A DNA stretch of 64,000 nucleotides from Streptomyces indicus. GTDB taxonomy: Bacteria > Actinomycetota > Actinomycetes > Streptomycetales > Streptomycetaceae. Positions 1-9,371 of the stretch are shown piece by piece (within the stretch, counting starts at the first letter, position 1; each line of letters starts with the position of its first letter). A program made the translations under genes and the position numbers. The stretch covers positions 580,638 through 644,637 of the forward strand of contig NZ_FNFF01000002.1 of the NCBI RefSeq assembly GCF_900100315.1, written 5' to 3'. The notes under the pieces are model-generated. The model worked only from the letters and a program-made list of their open reading frames with translations, was not told the origin of the DNA and made no database searches.

Positions 1-60
1 GGGGTACGCGTCGGGGGCAAGCCGCACGACGACGCGACGGTGGTGTGGGCCGAGCTGTAG
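1..60 (+). CDS. C-terminal end of a truncated unknown protein
   Basis: The first 60 bases are open in frame 1 and encode 19 residues (GVRVGGKPHDDATVVWAEL) before a TAG stop at 58-60. The DDAT-plus-hydrophobic ending resembles the last strand of PP2C/SpoIIE-type phosphatases, which often end in a D-D-x-T-hydrophobic pattern, but 19 residues cannot establish this. Codons end in G or C as in the neighbouring genes. The 5' part lies outside the window, so product and length are unknown. Confidence 0.4.
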   Translation, partial: GVRVGGKPHDDATVVWAEL

Positions 61-115
61 GCCGTCACGTCACGGCGGCAGCCGCGGGCGGCCGTGCGGC
101 CCGTATCCGGGTCCC

Positions 116-610
116 CTACTGCTCGCCGCCGGCGTTCAGCTGGTGCAGGAGGCGGGCCAGTTCGGCGACCTCGGAGCGGTCCCAGCCGGCGAGCTGGCGC
201 ACGTAGCGCTCCCGGCGCGCGCCGCGCACCGTGCGGAACCGCTCGCGCCCTTCGTCGGTGAGCCGCAGCAGGGCCGCGCGGCCGTCCGCCGGGTCGGGCT
301 CGCGCGCCACCAGGCCCAGCTCCTCCAGGGCGCGCAACTGGCGGCTCATGGTGGCCTTGCCGACTCCGAAGTAGGCCGCGAGGTCGGTGGCCCGCTGCGA
401 GCCACCCTCCTCCAGGCGTACGAGGAGTCCGTACGCGGCGGGTTCGAGCTCCGGGTGGACCGCGCGCGCCATCTCTCCGGAACTGGCCCGCGCCCGCCGC
501 AGGAACACCGTCAACTCCCGCTCCAGGGCGAGGAATTCGTGGTCCACACCATTCTCCGGCGCGCCGGGACGCTCGCTGCCGTCGTGACGGTCGTGCACTT
601 CAGAGCCCAT
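116..610 (-). CDS. MarR-family transcriptional regulator
   Basis: The 164-residue protein has a MarR-type winged helix-turn-helix at about residues 55-130. It includes a recognition helix read as GKATMSRQLRALEELGLV and a wing with the D-P-A-D-G-R pattern typical of the family. Such proteins are dimeric repressors that respond to small phenolic or oxidative ligands. I chose the ATG at 608-610 because a GGGAAAG ribosome site lies 7 bases upstream; the upstream in-frame extension reads as arginine-rich non-coding sequence. It is divergent from the lysozyme gene. The 240-bp gap between them holds two GACATGTC palindromes that could be an operator, though closer to the lysozyme start. Ligand and targets are unknown. 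Confidence 0.85.
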   Translation of the reverse strand: MGSEVHDRHDGSERPGAPENGVDHEFLALERELTVFLRRARASSGEMARAVHPELEPAAYGLLVRLEEGGSQRATDLAAYFGVGKATMSRQLRALEELGLVAREPDPADGRAALLRLTDEGRERFRTVRGARRERYVRQLAGWDRSEVAELARLLHQLNAGGEQ

Positions 611-749
611 GAAACGCTTTCCCGATGCTGAAAGTTTCTGCCACACCCCGGCCGTTGCCGCAGCTCGGCCAGTATTTCGCAGGCGTAGACCAACGGCAGC
701 CCCAAGGCCCTCTTCCCACCCGCGAGTCCTCCTGCGTAGCTTCATTGGT

Positions 750-782
750 GACATGTCCACGCAGCAACTGGGCCGACATGTC
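750..782. promoter_or_regulatory. Pair of GACATGTC palindromes upstream of lysozyme gene
   Basis: The perfect 8-bp palindrome GACATGTC occurs at 750-757 and again at 775-782, 25 bp centre to centre (about 2.4 helical turns). Both lie 70-100 bp before the lysozyme start. The spacing fits cooperative binding of a dimeric regulator on one face of the helix. The regulator is unknown. Confidence 0.35.
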
Positions 783-852
783 GACAGATCCCCCCACCCT
801 GTGAGCCCGGCACCTGACCACCGGGCTCCACGAGGCCTTCGGAGGCACGCAC

Positions 853-1794
853 ATGTCCGTGCACAGACCCGGAAGACCCCGTACCACTGGCGACACCACT
901 CCCCGCACCGCTCGCGACTCCGCTCCCCGTACCACTCGCGACTCCGCTTCCCGCACCGCCCGCCGCCTGCTCCCGCCGGGCGCCCGCTCGCGTCTGACGG
1001 CGGCCGGCGTCCTGCTCTCCGTCCTCTCCCTCCTGTTCACGCTGCCCGCGACCGCGCAGGGCGCCGAGCAGGGCAGCGCCGACAAGCCCGCACGCGGCGA
1101 GGCCCGCATGGGCATGGGCGTCGTGGCGCACGACGGCCAGGGCGGACTGCCCCGCGAGGGCCGCGCCGTCCAGACCGAGGGCGTGGACGTCTCCAGCCAC
1201 CAGGGCAACGTCAACTGGTCGGCGCTGTGGACCAGCGGCGTCAAGTGGGCCTACGTGAAGGCCACCGAGGGCACGTACTACAAGAACCCCTACTTCGCGC
1301 AGCAGTACAACGGCTCGTACAACATCGGCATGATCCGCGGGGCGTACCACTTCGCGACCCCCGACACGACCTCCGGTGCCACCCAGGCCGACTACTTCGT
1401 CAACAACGGCGGCGGCTGGTCCCGTGACGGCAAGACCCTGCCGGGCGTCCTCGACATCGAGTGGAACCCGTACGGCGCGGCCTGCTACGGCAAGTCCCAG
1501 TCAGCGATGGTCACTTGGATCCGCGACTTCCTGAACCGCTACAAGGCCCGCACGGGACGCGACGCGGTGATCTACACGGCGACGAGCTGGTGGACCCAGT
1601 GCACCGGCAACTACGGCGGCTTCGGCTCGACCAACCCGCTCTGGATCGCGCGCTACAACACGACTCCCGGCACGCTGCCCGCCGGCTGGGGCTTCTACAC
1701 GATGTGGCAGTACACGTCCTCCGGCCCGATCGTGGGCGACCACAACAAGTTCAACGGCGCGCTGGACCGCGTGGTGGCACTCGCCAACGGCTGA
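853..1794 (+). CDS. Secreted GH25 lysozyme (1,4-beta-N-acetylmuramidase)
   Basis: The 313-residue protein has a basic N-terminus followed by a hydrophobic stretch near residues 53-70 ending in ATAQGA, so it is probably exported. A Tat-like pair of arginines (ARRLLPPG) precedes the hydrophobic core. The mature part is a glycoside hydrolase 25 domain: VDVSSHQG near residue 111 carries the first catalytic Asp, WAYVKATEGTYYKNPYF follows, and LDIEWN near 200 carries the D-x-E pair. It ends with the usual WQYTSSG and D-x-N-x-F-N-G strands. GH25 enzymes cut the MurNAc-GlcNAc bond of peptidoglycan. The signal region contains a 24-bp tandem duplication (903-950). A GGAGG ribosome site lies 8 bases before ATG. 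A strong hairpin terminator follows. Confidence 0.93.
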   Translation: MSVHRPGRPRTTGDTTPRTARDSAPRTTRDSASRTARRLLPPGARSRLTAAGVLLSVLSLLFTLPATAQGAEQGSADKPARGEARMGMGVVAHDGQGGLPREGRAVQTEGVDVSSHQGNVNWSALWTSGVKWAYVKATEGTYYKNPYFAQQYNGSYNIGMIRGAYHFATPDTTSGATQADYFVNNGGGWSRDGKTLPGVLDIEWNPYGAACYGKSQSAMVTWIRDFLNRYKARTGRDAVIYTATSWWTQCTGNYGGFGSTNPLWIARYNTTPGTLPAGWGFYTMWQYTSSGPIVGDHNKFNGALDRVVALANG

Positions 1795-1821
1795 CCCGGC
1801 CCCCGCGGCACCGCACAGACG

Positions 1822-1857
1822 GAAGGCCCGGCCACCTGTGGGGGTGGCCGGGCCTTC
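1822..1857. terminator. Bidirectional hairpin terminator
   Basis: A perfect 15-bp stem (1822-1836 with 1843-1857) closes a 6-base loop, TGTGGG. It lies between the convergent lysozyme gene and RidA-like gene. There is no long U-tract, as is usual for Streptomyces terminators. Confidence 0.8.
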
Positions 1858-1899
1858 TCCTGCTCCGCGCGGCGGCATTCTCCACGCCCGCCGCACCGG

Positions 1900-2307
1900 C
1901 TACTCCAGGACCGCCGTGGCCTCGACCTCGACCAGGAGGTCCGGCTCGCCGAGCGCGGCCACGCCGAGGAGGGTGATCGGCTTCACGGGGTCGACGCCCA
2001 GCTTCTCCGCCGCGCGGCCCACCCCCTCGCCCAGCAGGGGCATCTTCTCGGGGCTCCAGTCCACGACGTAGACGGTCAGCTTGGCCACGTCGTCGAAGGA
2101 GCCGCCGATCTCCGTGAGCGCCGTGCCGATGTTGAGGTAGCACTGCTCGACCTGGGCGGCGAGGTCTCCGCCGCCGACCGGGCGGCCCTCGGCGTCGCGG
2201 GCGACCTGCCCGGCGAGGAACACCAGCTTCGACCCGCTGGCGATGGACAGCTGACGGTAGACCTCGGGCTTCGGCAGGCCGTCGGGATTGACGAGCTTTA
2301 CGGACAT
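1900..2307 (-). CDS. RidA/YjgF family protein (atypical)
   Basis: The 135-residue protein matches the Rid family length and fold pattern: GKLVFLAGQVARDAEGRPV, then QVEQCYLNIGTALTEIGGSFDDVAKLTVYVVD, ending VEVEATAVLE. Canonical RidA hydrolyses reactive enamine/imine intermediates released by PLP enzymes and uses a conserved Arg in the penultimate strand. Here that stretch reads ITLLGVAALGEPDLLVEVEA and I see no such Arg, so it probably belongs to an Rid subgroup without classical deaminase activity. The start at 2305-2307 has a GAGGAGGG ribosome site. It is divergent from a TetR gene across a palindromic operator and is probably that regulator's target. Confidence 0.85.
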   Translation of the reverse strand: MSVKLVNPDGLPKPEVYRQLSIASGSKLVFLAGQVARDAEGRPVGGGDLAAQVEQCYLNIGTALTEIGGSFDDVAKLTVYVVDWSPEKMPLLGEGVGRAAEKLGVDPVKPITLLGVAALGEPDLLVEVEATAVLE

Positions 2308-2363
2308 GAGCCCTCCTCGGGAGCCGGTGGATCCGGAGCCGTCGTGGGCGGTGGATCCGGCCA

Positions 2364-2396
2364 CCCACAATACATAGCAGCGCTATGTATTGTGGG
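2364..2396. promoter_or_regulatory. Perfect palindromic operator between RidA-like and TetR genes
   Basis: Positions 2364-2378 and 2382-2396 form perfect 15-bp inverted arms (core CACAATACATAG ... CTATGTATTGTG) around a 3-base centre, AGC. The right arm ends 3 bases before the TetR ATG at 2400 and contains TATGTAT, which may be part of a -10 region. TetR regulators usually bind such palindromes next to their own gene, so autoregulation plus control of the divergent RidA-like gene is likely. Confidence 0.8.
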
Positions 2397-2399
2397 GTC

Positions 2400-3062
2400 A
2401 TGGCGAGGACGAAGGATCCGGCGGTCCGTGCCCGACTCCTGGACCGCGCCGCGCACATGCTGCGTACGCGGCAGCCGGTGACGCTGCGCGCGCTGGTCGC
2501 GGGGACCGGGGTGTCGACGATGGCCGTGTACACGTACTTCGGCAGCATGGACGGGCTGTGGAGCGCGGTGCGCCAGGAGGGCTTCTCGCGGCTCGCGGCC
2601 AAGCTCGACGAGGTCCCCTCGAGCGCGGATCCGGCGGACCCGGCGGACCCGGCGGACCCGGTGCGGGATCTCACCGCGCTCGGCGCCGCCTATGTGGTCA
2701 ACGCCCTGGAGAATCCGGACCTTTACCGCGTCATGTTCGACGCGGGCTTCGCGCTGGAGGACGCCGGAGCGGCGGACGAGACGCTGCACCGGCTCGTGCG
2801 CGCCGTGGAGCGGGCCAAGGAGGCCGGCCGCTTCCGCGCGGATGTGGACCCGGCCGAACTGGCCCTGCAGAGCTGGGCGATCGGCCACGGGCTCGCCTCG
2901 CTGGTGGTGACGGGCCCGCTGCCTCGGCAGGCGCTCGACCACGCCGTGCCCATGCTGACGGCGCAGTTCGTCGGCGCCGGCGACGCACCGGACCGCTGCC
3001 GGCGGTCGGTGGAGCGCGGCTGGGAGGCCGTGCCCACGGCGGCGTCCGCCGTGGGCGGCTGA
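2400..3062 (+). CDS. TetR-family transcriptional regulator
   Basis: The 220-residue protein has an N-terminal TetR HTH at about residues 8-55 (LLDRAAHMLRTRQPVTLRALVAGTGVSTMAVYTYFGSMDGLW). An effector domain follows with the LTALGAAYVVNALENPDLYRVMF helices common in WHG-type TetR proteins. ATG at 2400 is preferred over an in-frame ATG at 2385 because the latter lies inside the operator palindrome. With no ribosome site and the palindrome just upstream, the message may be leaderless. A 9-bp repeat encodes DPADPADPADP near residue 80. The last codons form a perfect hairpin that can act as terminator. Confidence 0.85.
   Translation: MARTKDPAVRARLLDRAAHMLRTRQPVTLRALVAGTGVSTMAVYTYFGSMDGLWSAVRQEGFSRLAAKLDEVPSSADPADPADPADPVRDLTALGAAYVVNALENPDLYRVMFDAGFALEDAGAADETLHRLVRAVERAKEAGRFRADVDPAELALQSWAIGHGLASLVVTGPLPRQALDHAVPMLTAQFVGAGDAPDRCRRSVERGWEAVPTAASAVGG
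3032..3056 (+). terminator. Hairpin terminator embedded in the TetR gene end
   Basis: GCCCACGGCGG (3032-3042) and its exact complement (3046-3056) form an 11-bp stem with a 3-base loop. The structure lies wholly inside the last codons of the TetR gene, six bases before its stop ends. Confidence 0.6.
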
Positions 3063-3108
3063 GGCGCTGAGTCGAGGTGCCGGGGTGAGGCTTCCGGCCG
3101 GTGTGCCG

Positions 3109-3588
3109 CTACGTGCCGGTGTGCAGTCTGACGTGCAACGCGCGTACCTCTTCGGCCAGTTCGGGCACCGGTCCCTCGACCATGACGTCCGGGGCGATGG
3201 TGTTCACCGGCAGGGCGGCGACCGGGCCCGGCGGCACGCCCAGGTCGTTCAGCCACTGGGTGAGCTGGGCCGTGGAGGAGACGTAGACGATCCGGGCGAG
3301 TCCCACCCAGGCGTGCGCCGCCGAGCACATCGGGCAGTGCTCGCCGGAGGTGTAGACGGTGGCGCCCGCGCGCTCCTCGGGGGTCATGTGGGAGGCGGCC
3401 CAGCGGGCGAGGGCGAACTCGGGGTGCTGGGTGCGGTCGCCGTCGGCGACCCGGTTGCGGTCCTCGGCGCGGGCGTTGCCCTCGGCGTCGACGAGGACGG
3501 AGCCGAAGGGCTCGTCCCCGGCGTTCAGGGCCTCTTCCGCGAGTTCGACGCAGCGGCGCAGGTGACGCATGTCGGTTTCGTTGAGCAT
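3109..3588 (-). CDS. Nucleoside/cytidine-type deaminase (TadA/GuaD fold)
   Basis: The 159-residue protein carries the zinc motif of the cytidine deaminase superfamily: HPEFA supplies His and the catalytic Glu, and GEHCPMCSAAH supplies the two Cys ligands spaced C-x-x-C. DEPFGSVLVDAEGN matches the substrate-binding strand of guanine deaminases and tRNA adenosine deaminases. These enzymes hydrolyse an exocyclic amine of a purine or cytosine. The sequence does not settle the substrate; guanine or another free base seems more likely than tRNA, because the usual TadA tail is absent. The ATG at 3586-3588 begins MLNETDM. It is downstream of and co-oriented with lon, separated by a hairpin. Confidence 0.8.
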   Translation of the reverse strand: MLNETDMRHLRRCVELAEEALNAGDEPFGSVLVDAEGNARAEDRNRVADGDRTQHPEFALARWAASHMTPEERAGATVYTSGEHCPMCSAAHAWVGLARIVYVSSTAQLTQWLNDLGVPPGPVAALPVNTIAPDVMVEGPVPELAEEVRALHVRLHTGT

Positions 3589-3641
3589 GGGGTCAGTATT
3601 CAGCCCCCGGTCCGGGAAGGGGCGGGTAGGTGAAGAGTGAA

Positions 3642-3675
3642 CGGCCCGAGCCCCCGCGTACGGGAACCCGGGCCG
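3642..3675 (-). terminator. Hairpin terminator downstream of lon
   Basis: Positions 3642-3656 and 3661-3675 pair as a 15-bp stem with a few G-U pairs around a CGTA loop, 23 bp past the lon stop. A copy of a repeat also seen at 37941-37969 lies immediately beyond (3603-3630). Confidence 0.55.
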
Positions 3676-3697
3676 CCACCTCATCCGGCCGCGTCCG

Positions 3698-6118
<2,421 letters not shown>

Positions 6119-6139
6119 GATCTCCCCTTCGGCATTCAA

Positions 6140-6160
6140 GTTGAGCTATGTCGACTCAAT
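6140..6160. promoter_or_regulatory. HAIR box (HspR operator) upstream of lon
   Basis: GTTGAGC-N7-ACTCAAT at 6140-6160 matches the HspR consensus CTTGAGT-N7-ACTCAAG at 11 of 14 arm positions with exact spacing. It lies 22-42 bp upstream of the lon start. HspR represses dnaK, clpB and lon in Streptomyces, so heat-shock induction of this lon gene is expected. Confidence 0.8.
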
Positions 6161-6304
6161 GCTTGGGAGCGTGCGGATGTTCCCCGCCTTGCGTTCGCTG
6201 TGAGCGATCACGACAAGGGCTGGGCAAATCCCCTTGCGTAAGACCTGATCTGCGGGTTCAACTATTACCGCTGCAGCGAGCGGCGGACGGACGGGGAGGG
6301 ACCC

Positions 6305-6979
6305 ATGGTGAGCGCAGGCTTCGAGAGTGCCCGTGAGGACGTCAACGTACGGGAGTGGGTGGACGGCTGGGTGGTCTCGCGCGGAGCCTCCGCCCCGCTG
6401 CTCGAACCCTGGGGCTACACCATCCACGTCGGCCAGATCCCGCACGTGGCCCGGCATGTCCTGGCCGCCACCAACGACGCCGTCCTGGAAGCCGATGTCC
6501 GCAAGGCGACCGAGTCGGCCCGGGGCCTGAACTGGCACCTCAAGGTGTTCGCCGACCCGGAGCGCGTGCTGCCGTGGCTCGCGCCCGGCTGGGAGCCGTA
6601 CGGATCGGGCGACTACCTGATGGTCACCGAACTGGACGCGTCCGAGACCGTGCCCGGTCCGCCGCCCGGCTACCGGCTGCACACCTGGGACCGCGGGGGC
6701 GTCACGCGCGTCCTGCTCACCGACTCCGACGGCTCCTTCGCCGCGCGCGGCCAGATCGCGCCGGTCGGGGCGAGCGCGGTCGTCGACCAGATCGAGACCG
6801 CAGAGGAGCACCGGCGGCGCGGCCTCGGCAAGGTCGTGATGCGCACGCTGCACGCGGCGGCCCGCGCCCAGGGCTCGACCCGCGCGGTCCTCGCCTGCAC
6901 GCCGGAGGGACGGCTCCTGTACGAGGCGGTGGGCTGGCGGACCGTGGCGCCGCTCACGAACGCGAAGTTCGTGGGGTGA
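6305..6979 (+). CDS. GNAT-family N-acetyltransferase
   Basis: The 224-residue protein has a C-terminal acetyl-CoA-binding GNAT fold with the motif A signature EEHRRRGLGKVVMRTLHAAA near residue 165, then YEAVGWRTVAPL. The N-terminal half (DGWVVSRGASAPLLEPWGYTI ...) is not recognised and may bind the acceptor. The substrate is unknown. The ribosome site is GGGGAGGGA before ATG. It is divergent from lon across the HAIR site. Its last codons are the first unit of a degenerate three-copy tandem repeat (6962-7079) that continues past the stop. Confidence 0.85.
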   Translation: MVSAGFESAREDVNVREWVDGWVVSRGASAPLLEPWGYTIHVGQIPHVARHVLAATNDAVLEADVRKATESARGLNWHLKVFADPERVLPWLAPGWEPYGSGDYLMVTELDASETVPGPPPGYRLHTWDRGGVTRVLLTDSDGSFAARGQIAPVGASAVVDQIETAEEHRRRGLGKVVMRTLHAAARAQGSTRAVLACTPEGRLLYEAVGWRTVAPLTNAKFVG

Positions 6980-7079
6980 GGCGGGCTGCGCCTCACGGCC
7001 GCGAAGCTCGTGGGGCGGGCGGCGCCTCACGGCCCCGAAATTCGTCGGGTGAGGCGGGCGGCGCCGTCCGCTCACGGCC
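6962..7079. repeat. Three-copy degenerate tandem repeat spanning a stop codon
   Basis: Units at 6962-7000, 7001-7034 and 7035-7079 share the pattern (G/C)CGAA(G/A)xTCGT(G/C)GGG...CTCACGGCC. The first unit encodes the GNAT C-terminus NAKFVG and its stop. Unit 1 can fold GTGAGGCG with CGCCTCAC into a hairpin; unit 3 has a weaker version. The array fills the gap to the convergent methyltransferase gene and may act as a termination region. Confidence 0.75.
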
Positions 7080-7085
7080 TCGCCG

Positions 7086-7826
7086 TCAGTCCCTCCGCAG
7101 CACCAACGTCACGAACCCCAGCGTCCCCCGGTACCCCTTGAGCCACTGGTCCCGGTGCCGGTCCGCCGCCTCCAGCGCCTGCCCCGCCTCGCGCTCGCCC
7201 GCGTGGTCGAGCGCCCAGGCGGACAGGCTGCCGGTCCAGGACCACTCGTAGTCGTCCCACTCGGCGCGCGTGCTGACGTGCGCGTACACCGGGGTCCACC
7301 CGGCCTCCGTCACCTGGTCGACCGTACCGGCGAGATCCGCGAACTCGTCCTTCTCGAAGCCGACTTCGAGCGTGCGGGCGTCCGGCTCGCGCTCCCAGAA
7401 CCCTTCGCCGACCACCACGCGCCCACCACGGCGCAGGTGCCGCGCGCACGCGTCGAGCGTGGGCAGCAGGCCGCCGAAGGCGTGGGTCGAACCGACGCAC
7501 AGGACCACGTCGTACGGGTCGGGGGCGGCGTAACCGGCGGCGTCCCGCTGGTGCAGCGTGACCCGCCCGCCGAGCCCGGCCGTCTCGAGGTGCTGCCGGC
7601 CGCGCGCGAGCGCGGGTTCGCTCAGGTCGACCCCGTCGGCCCGCACCCCCGGCCTCCCCTCGGCGGCCCGTACGAGCCAGGCCGCTTCCCCGCAGCCGAG
7701 GTCGAGGACCCGTTCGTCACCGCGCGGCAGGGCACGCGCGAGCAGGCGCGCCACGGAGGCGTCGTGCAGCGGCGCGGCGATGGGATGGTCACGGTGGGCG
7801 ATCGAGCTGATCTGCTGTCGGTCCAT
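7086..7826 (-). CDS. Class I SAM-dependent methyltransferase
   Basis: The 246-residue protein begins MDRQQISSIAHRDHPIAAPL and has motif I RVLDLGCGEAAWLVRAA near residue 45, then ADGVDLSEPALARGRQHL (acidic loop) and DVVLCVGSTHAFGG. The family transfers a methyl group from S-adenosylmethionine to a small molecule. Nothing in the neighbourhood shows the acceptor. An alternative GTG at 7848-7850 would add 8 residues; neither start has a strong ribosome site. It is convergent with the GNAT gene. Confidence 0.82.
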   Translation of the reverse strand: MDRQQISSIAHRDHPIAAPLHDASVARLLARALPRGDERVLDLGCGEAAWLVRAAEGRPGVRADGVDLSEPALARGRQHLETAGLGGRVTLHQRDAAGYAAPDPYDVVLCVGSTHAFGGLLPTLDACARHLRRGGRVVVGEGFWEREPDARTLEVGFEKDEFADLAGTVDQVTEAGWTPVYAHVSTRAEWDDYEWSWTGSLSAWALDHAGEREAGQALEAADRHRDQWLKGYRGTLGFVTLVLRRD

Positions 7827-7922
7827 GGGAGGGCATCCTGCCCCGGCCACCGGCCCACGGCCACGGCTTTACGGGACGATGCGCGTTTACGGGGCCATGC
7901 GCGCCGCAGCGCGGGCCGCCCC

Positions 7923-7967
7923 GCCGTTCACCGCCCCGCCGTTCACCGCCCTGCCGTTCACCGCCCA
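7923..7967. repeat. Three 15-bp tandem repeats spanning the LysR stop codon
   Basis: GCCGTTCACCGCCC plus one variable base occurs three times, at 7923-7937, 7938-7952 and 7953-7967. Read on the minus strand, each unit places TGA in the same frame, so the LysR stop codon (7958-7960) and its flanks have been triplicated. Confidence 0.85.
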
Positions 7968-8854
7968 GCGACCGCCTCCCGGCAGACGGCAACGAACTCC
8001 CGTACCACCGCGTTGTCCTCGGCCGCCGGGGGCCACACCACCGCCACCGTGCAGGGCGCGACTCCGGTCACGGGTCGCTGGACGATGCCGGGGCGCGGGT
8101 AGTAGCGGGCGGCCGCGGACGGGGCGAGGGCGATGCCGTAGCCGTTGGCGATCGCGTTGAGCCAGTCGTCGGGGTGGCGGGTCTCGGCGCCGATGCGCGG
8201 CGCGCGCCCTTCGCGCGCCTCGGTGGCCAGCCACCAGTCGCGCCAGCTCCCCGCCTGGGCGGGGGCGGCCACGAACGGCTCGTCCCACAGCTCACGGAAG
8301 CCGATCGTCTCGCGCGCCGCGAGCCGGTGCCCGGCCGGCAGCAGCACACAGCGCGGCTCGGTGAACAACTCGGCCGTCCGCCACCGCTCCTGGCCCGGGA
8401 AGGGCAGGTACAGCAGGGCCGCGTCCACCTCGCCGTCGGCCAGGCCCGCGGTCGGTTCGGACCACTCCCCCTGGCGCATCTCCACGCGCCAGCCGGGCCG
8501 GCGCTCGCCGAAGGCGGCGATGATGCCCGGGGTCGCCTCGTTGGCCCCGCTGCCCATGATGCCGACGCGCAGGACGCGCTCCGCCCGTACGGCCGCGCCC
8601 TTGGCCTCCCGTACGGCCTCGGCGAGGGCGTCGAGCACGGCAGGGGTCCGCCCGGCCAGCGCGCGGCCCGCCTCCGTGAGCGCCATCCCGGACCGGGAGC
8701 GGACGAACAGCCGCACCCCGAGCAGCGTCTCCAGCTGCTTGATCTGCTTGGTCAGGGACGGCTGGGCCACGTAGAGCCGCTCGGCCGCACGCGTGAGGTT
8801 GCCCTCCTCGGCCACGGCGGCGAAGTAGCGCAGCAGCCTGGTGTCCACATCCAT
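7958..8854 (-). CDS. LysR-family transcriptional regulator
   Basis: The 298-residue protein has the LysR winged HTH at residues 1-60 (LLRYFAAVAEEGNLTRAAERLYVAQPSLTKQIKQLE) and a periplasmic-binding-like effector domain from about residue 90. Length is normal for the family. LysR proteins usually control a divergent gene, and here the divergent neighbour 150 bp away encodes a small DoxX-like membrane protein, the likeliest target. No clear T-N11-A operator was singled out. Its stop codon lies in a 15-bp tandem repeat. Confidence 0.9.
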   Translation of the reverse strand: MDVDTRLLRYFAAVAEEGNLTRAAERLYVAQPSLTKQIKQLETLLGVRLFVRSRSGMALTEAGRALAGRTPAVLDALAEAVREAKGAAVRAERVLRVGIMGSGANEATPGIIAAFGERRPGWRVEMRQGEWSEPTAGLADGEVDAALLYLPFPGQERWRTAELFTEPRCVLLPAGHRLAARETIGFRELWDEPFVAAPAQAGSWRDWWLATEAREGRAPRIGAETRHPDDWLNAIANGYGIALAPSAAARYYPRPGIVQRPVTGVAPCTVAVVWPPAAEDNAVVREFVAVCREAVAGR

Positions 8855-9005
8855 GCCGCCAGGCTATGGAAGCGGGTATTGGACCGCCACGGCGGGACGC
8901 GGCGACGGTGGAGGTGATCGACAAGAACAGCTCCGCCGACGGGCCGGCCGGCCCCTCCGGAGGGGCCCGAGCACTCCGCCCCCGGGGCAGAGGGGACCTC
9001 ACACC

Positions 9006-9356
9006 ATGTACGCCGCGTACCTCGTCCTGACCCTGGTGACCGCCGCCGCCACCGGCTTCGGCGCCTACCTGGACTTCACCCGGCACCCGATGATCGTGGC
9101 CATCGCGAACAGGCTGCGGGTGCCCGTGTCCTGGATGCTCCCGCTCGGCACCTGCCTGGCCGCGGGCTCGCTCGGGCTGCTCGCGGGCCTGGCCGTACGG
9201 CCGCTCGGGGTCGCGGCCGCAGCCGGCCTGGTCCTGTACTTCGTCGGAGCCGTGATCACGCACCTGCGTGTGGGGGACCTGAAGCTGGGCGGTGCGCTGC
9301 TGTTCCTGGGACTGTCCGCAGCGACCCTGGCGCTGGCCCTCACCGCACCCCACTAG
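9006..9356 (+). CDS. DoxX-like small integral membrane protein
   Basis: The 116-residue protein is almost entirely hydrophobic, with about four membrane segments (AYLVLTLVTAAATGFGAYL, SWMLPLGTCLAAGSLGLLAGL, VAAAAGLVLYFVGAVITHL, ALLFLGLSAATLALAL). The LRVPVSWMLPLG and VGAVITHLRVGDL spacing is typical of the DoxX-like family in actinobacteria. Its function is not established; some members are tied to redox stress. ATG at 9006 was chosen because the preceding frame is polar and arginine-rich. It is divergent from LysR. Confidence 0.78.
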   Translation: MYAAYLVLTLVTAAATGFGAYLDFTRHPMIVAIANRLRVPVSWMLPLGTCLAAGSLGLLAGLAVRPLGVAAAAGLVLYFVGAVITHLRVGDLKLGGALLFLGLSAATLALALTAPH

Positions 9357-9371
9357 GGGCCGCGGCCGGAC

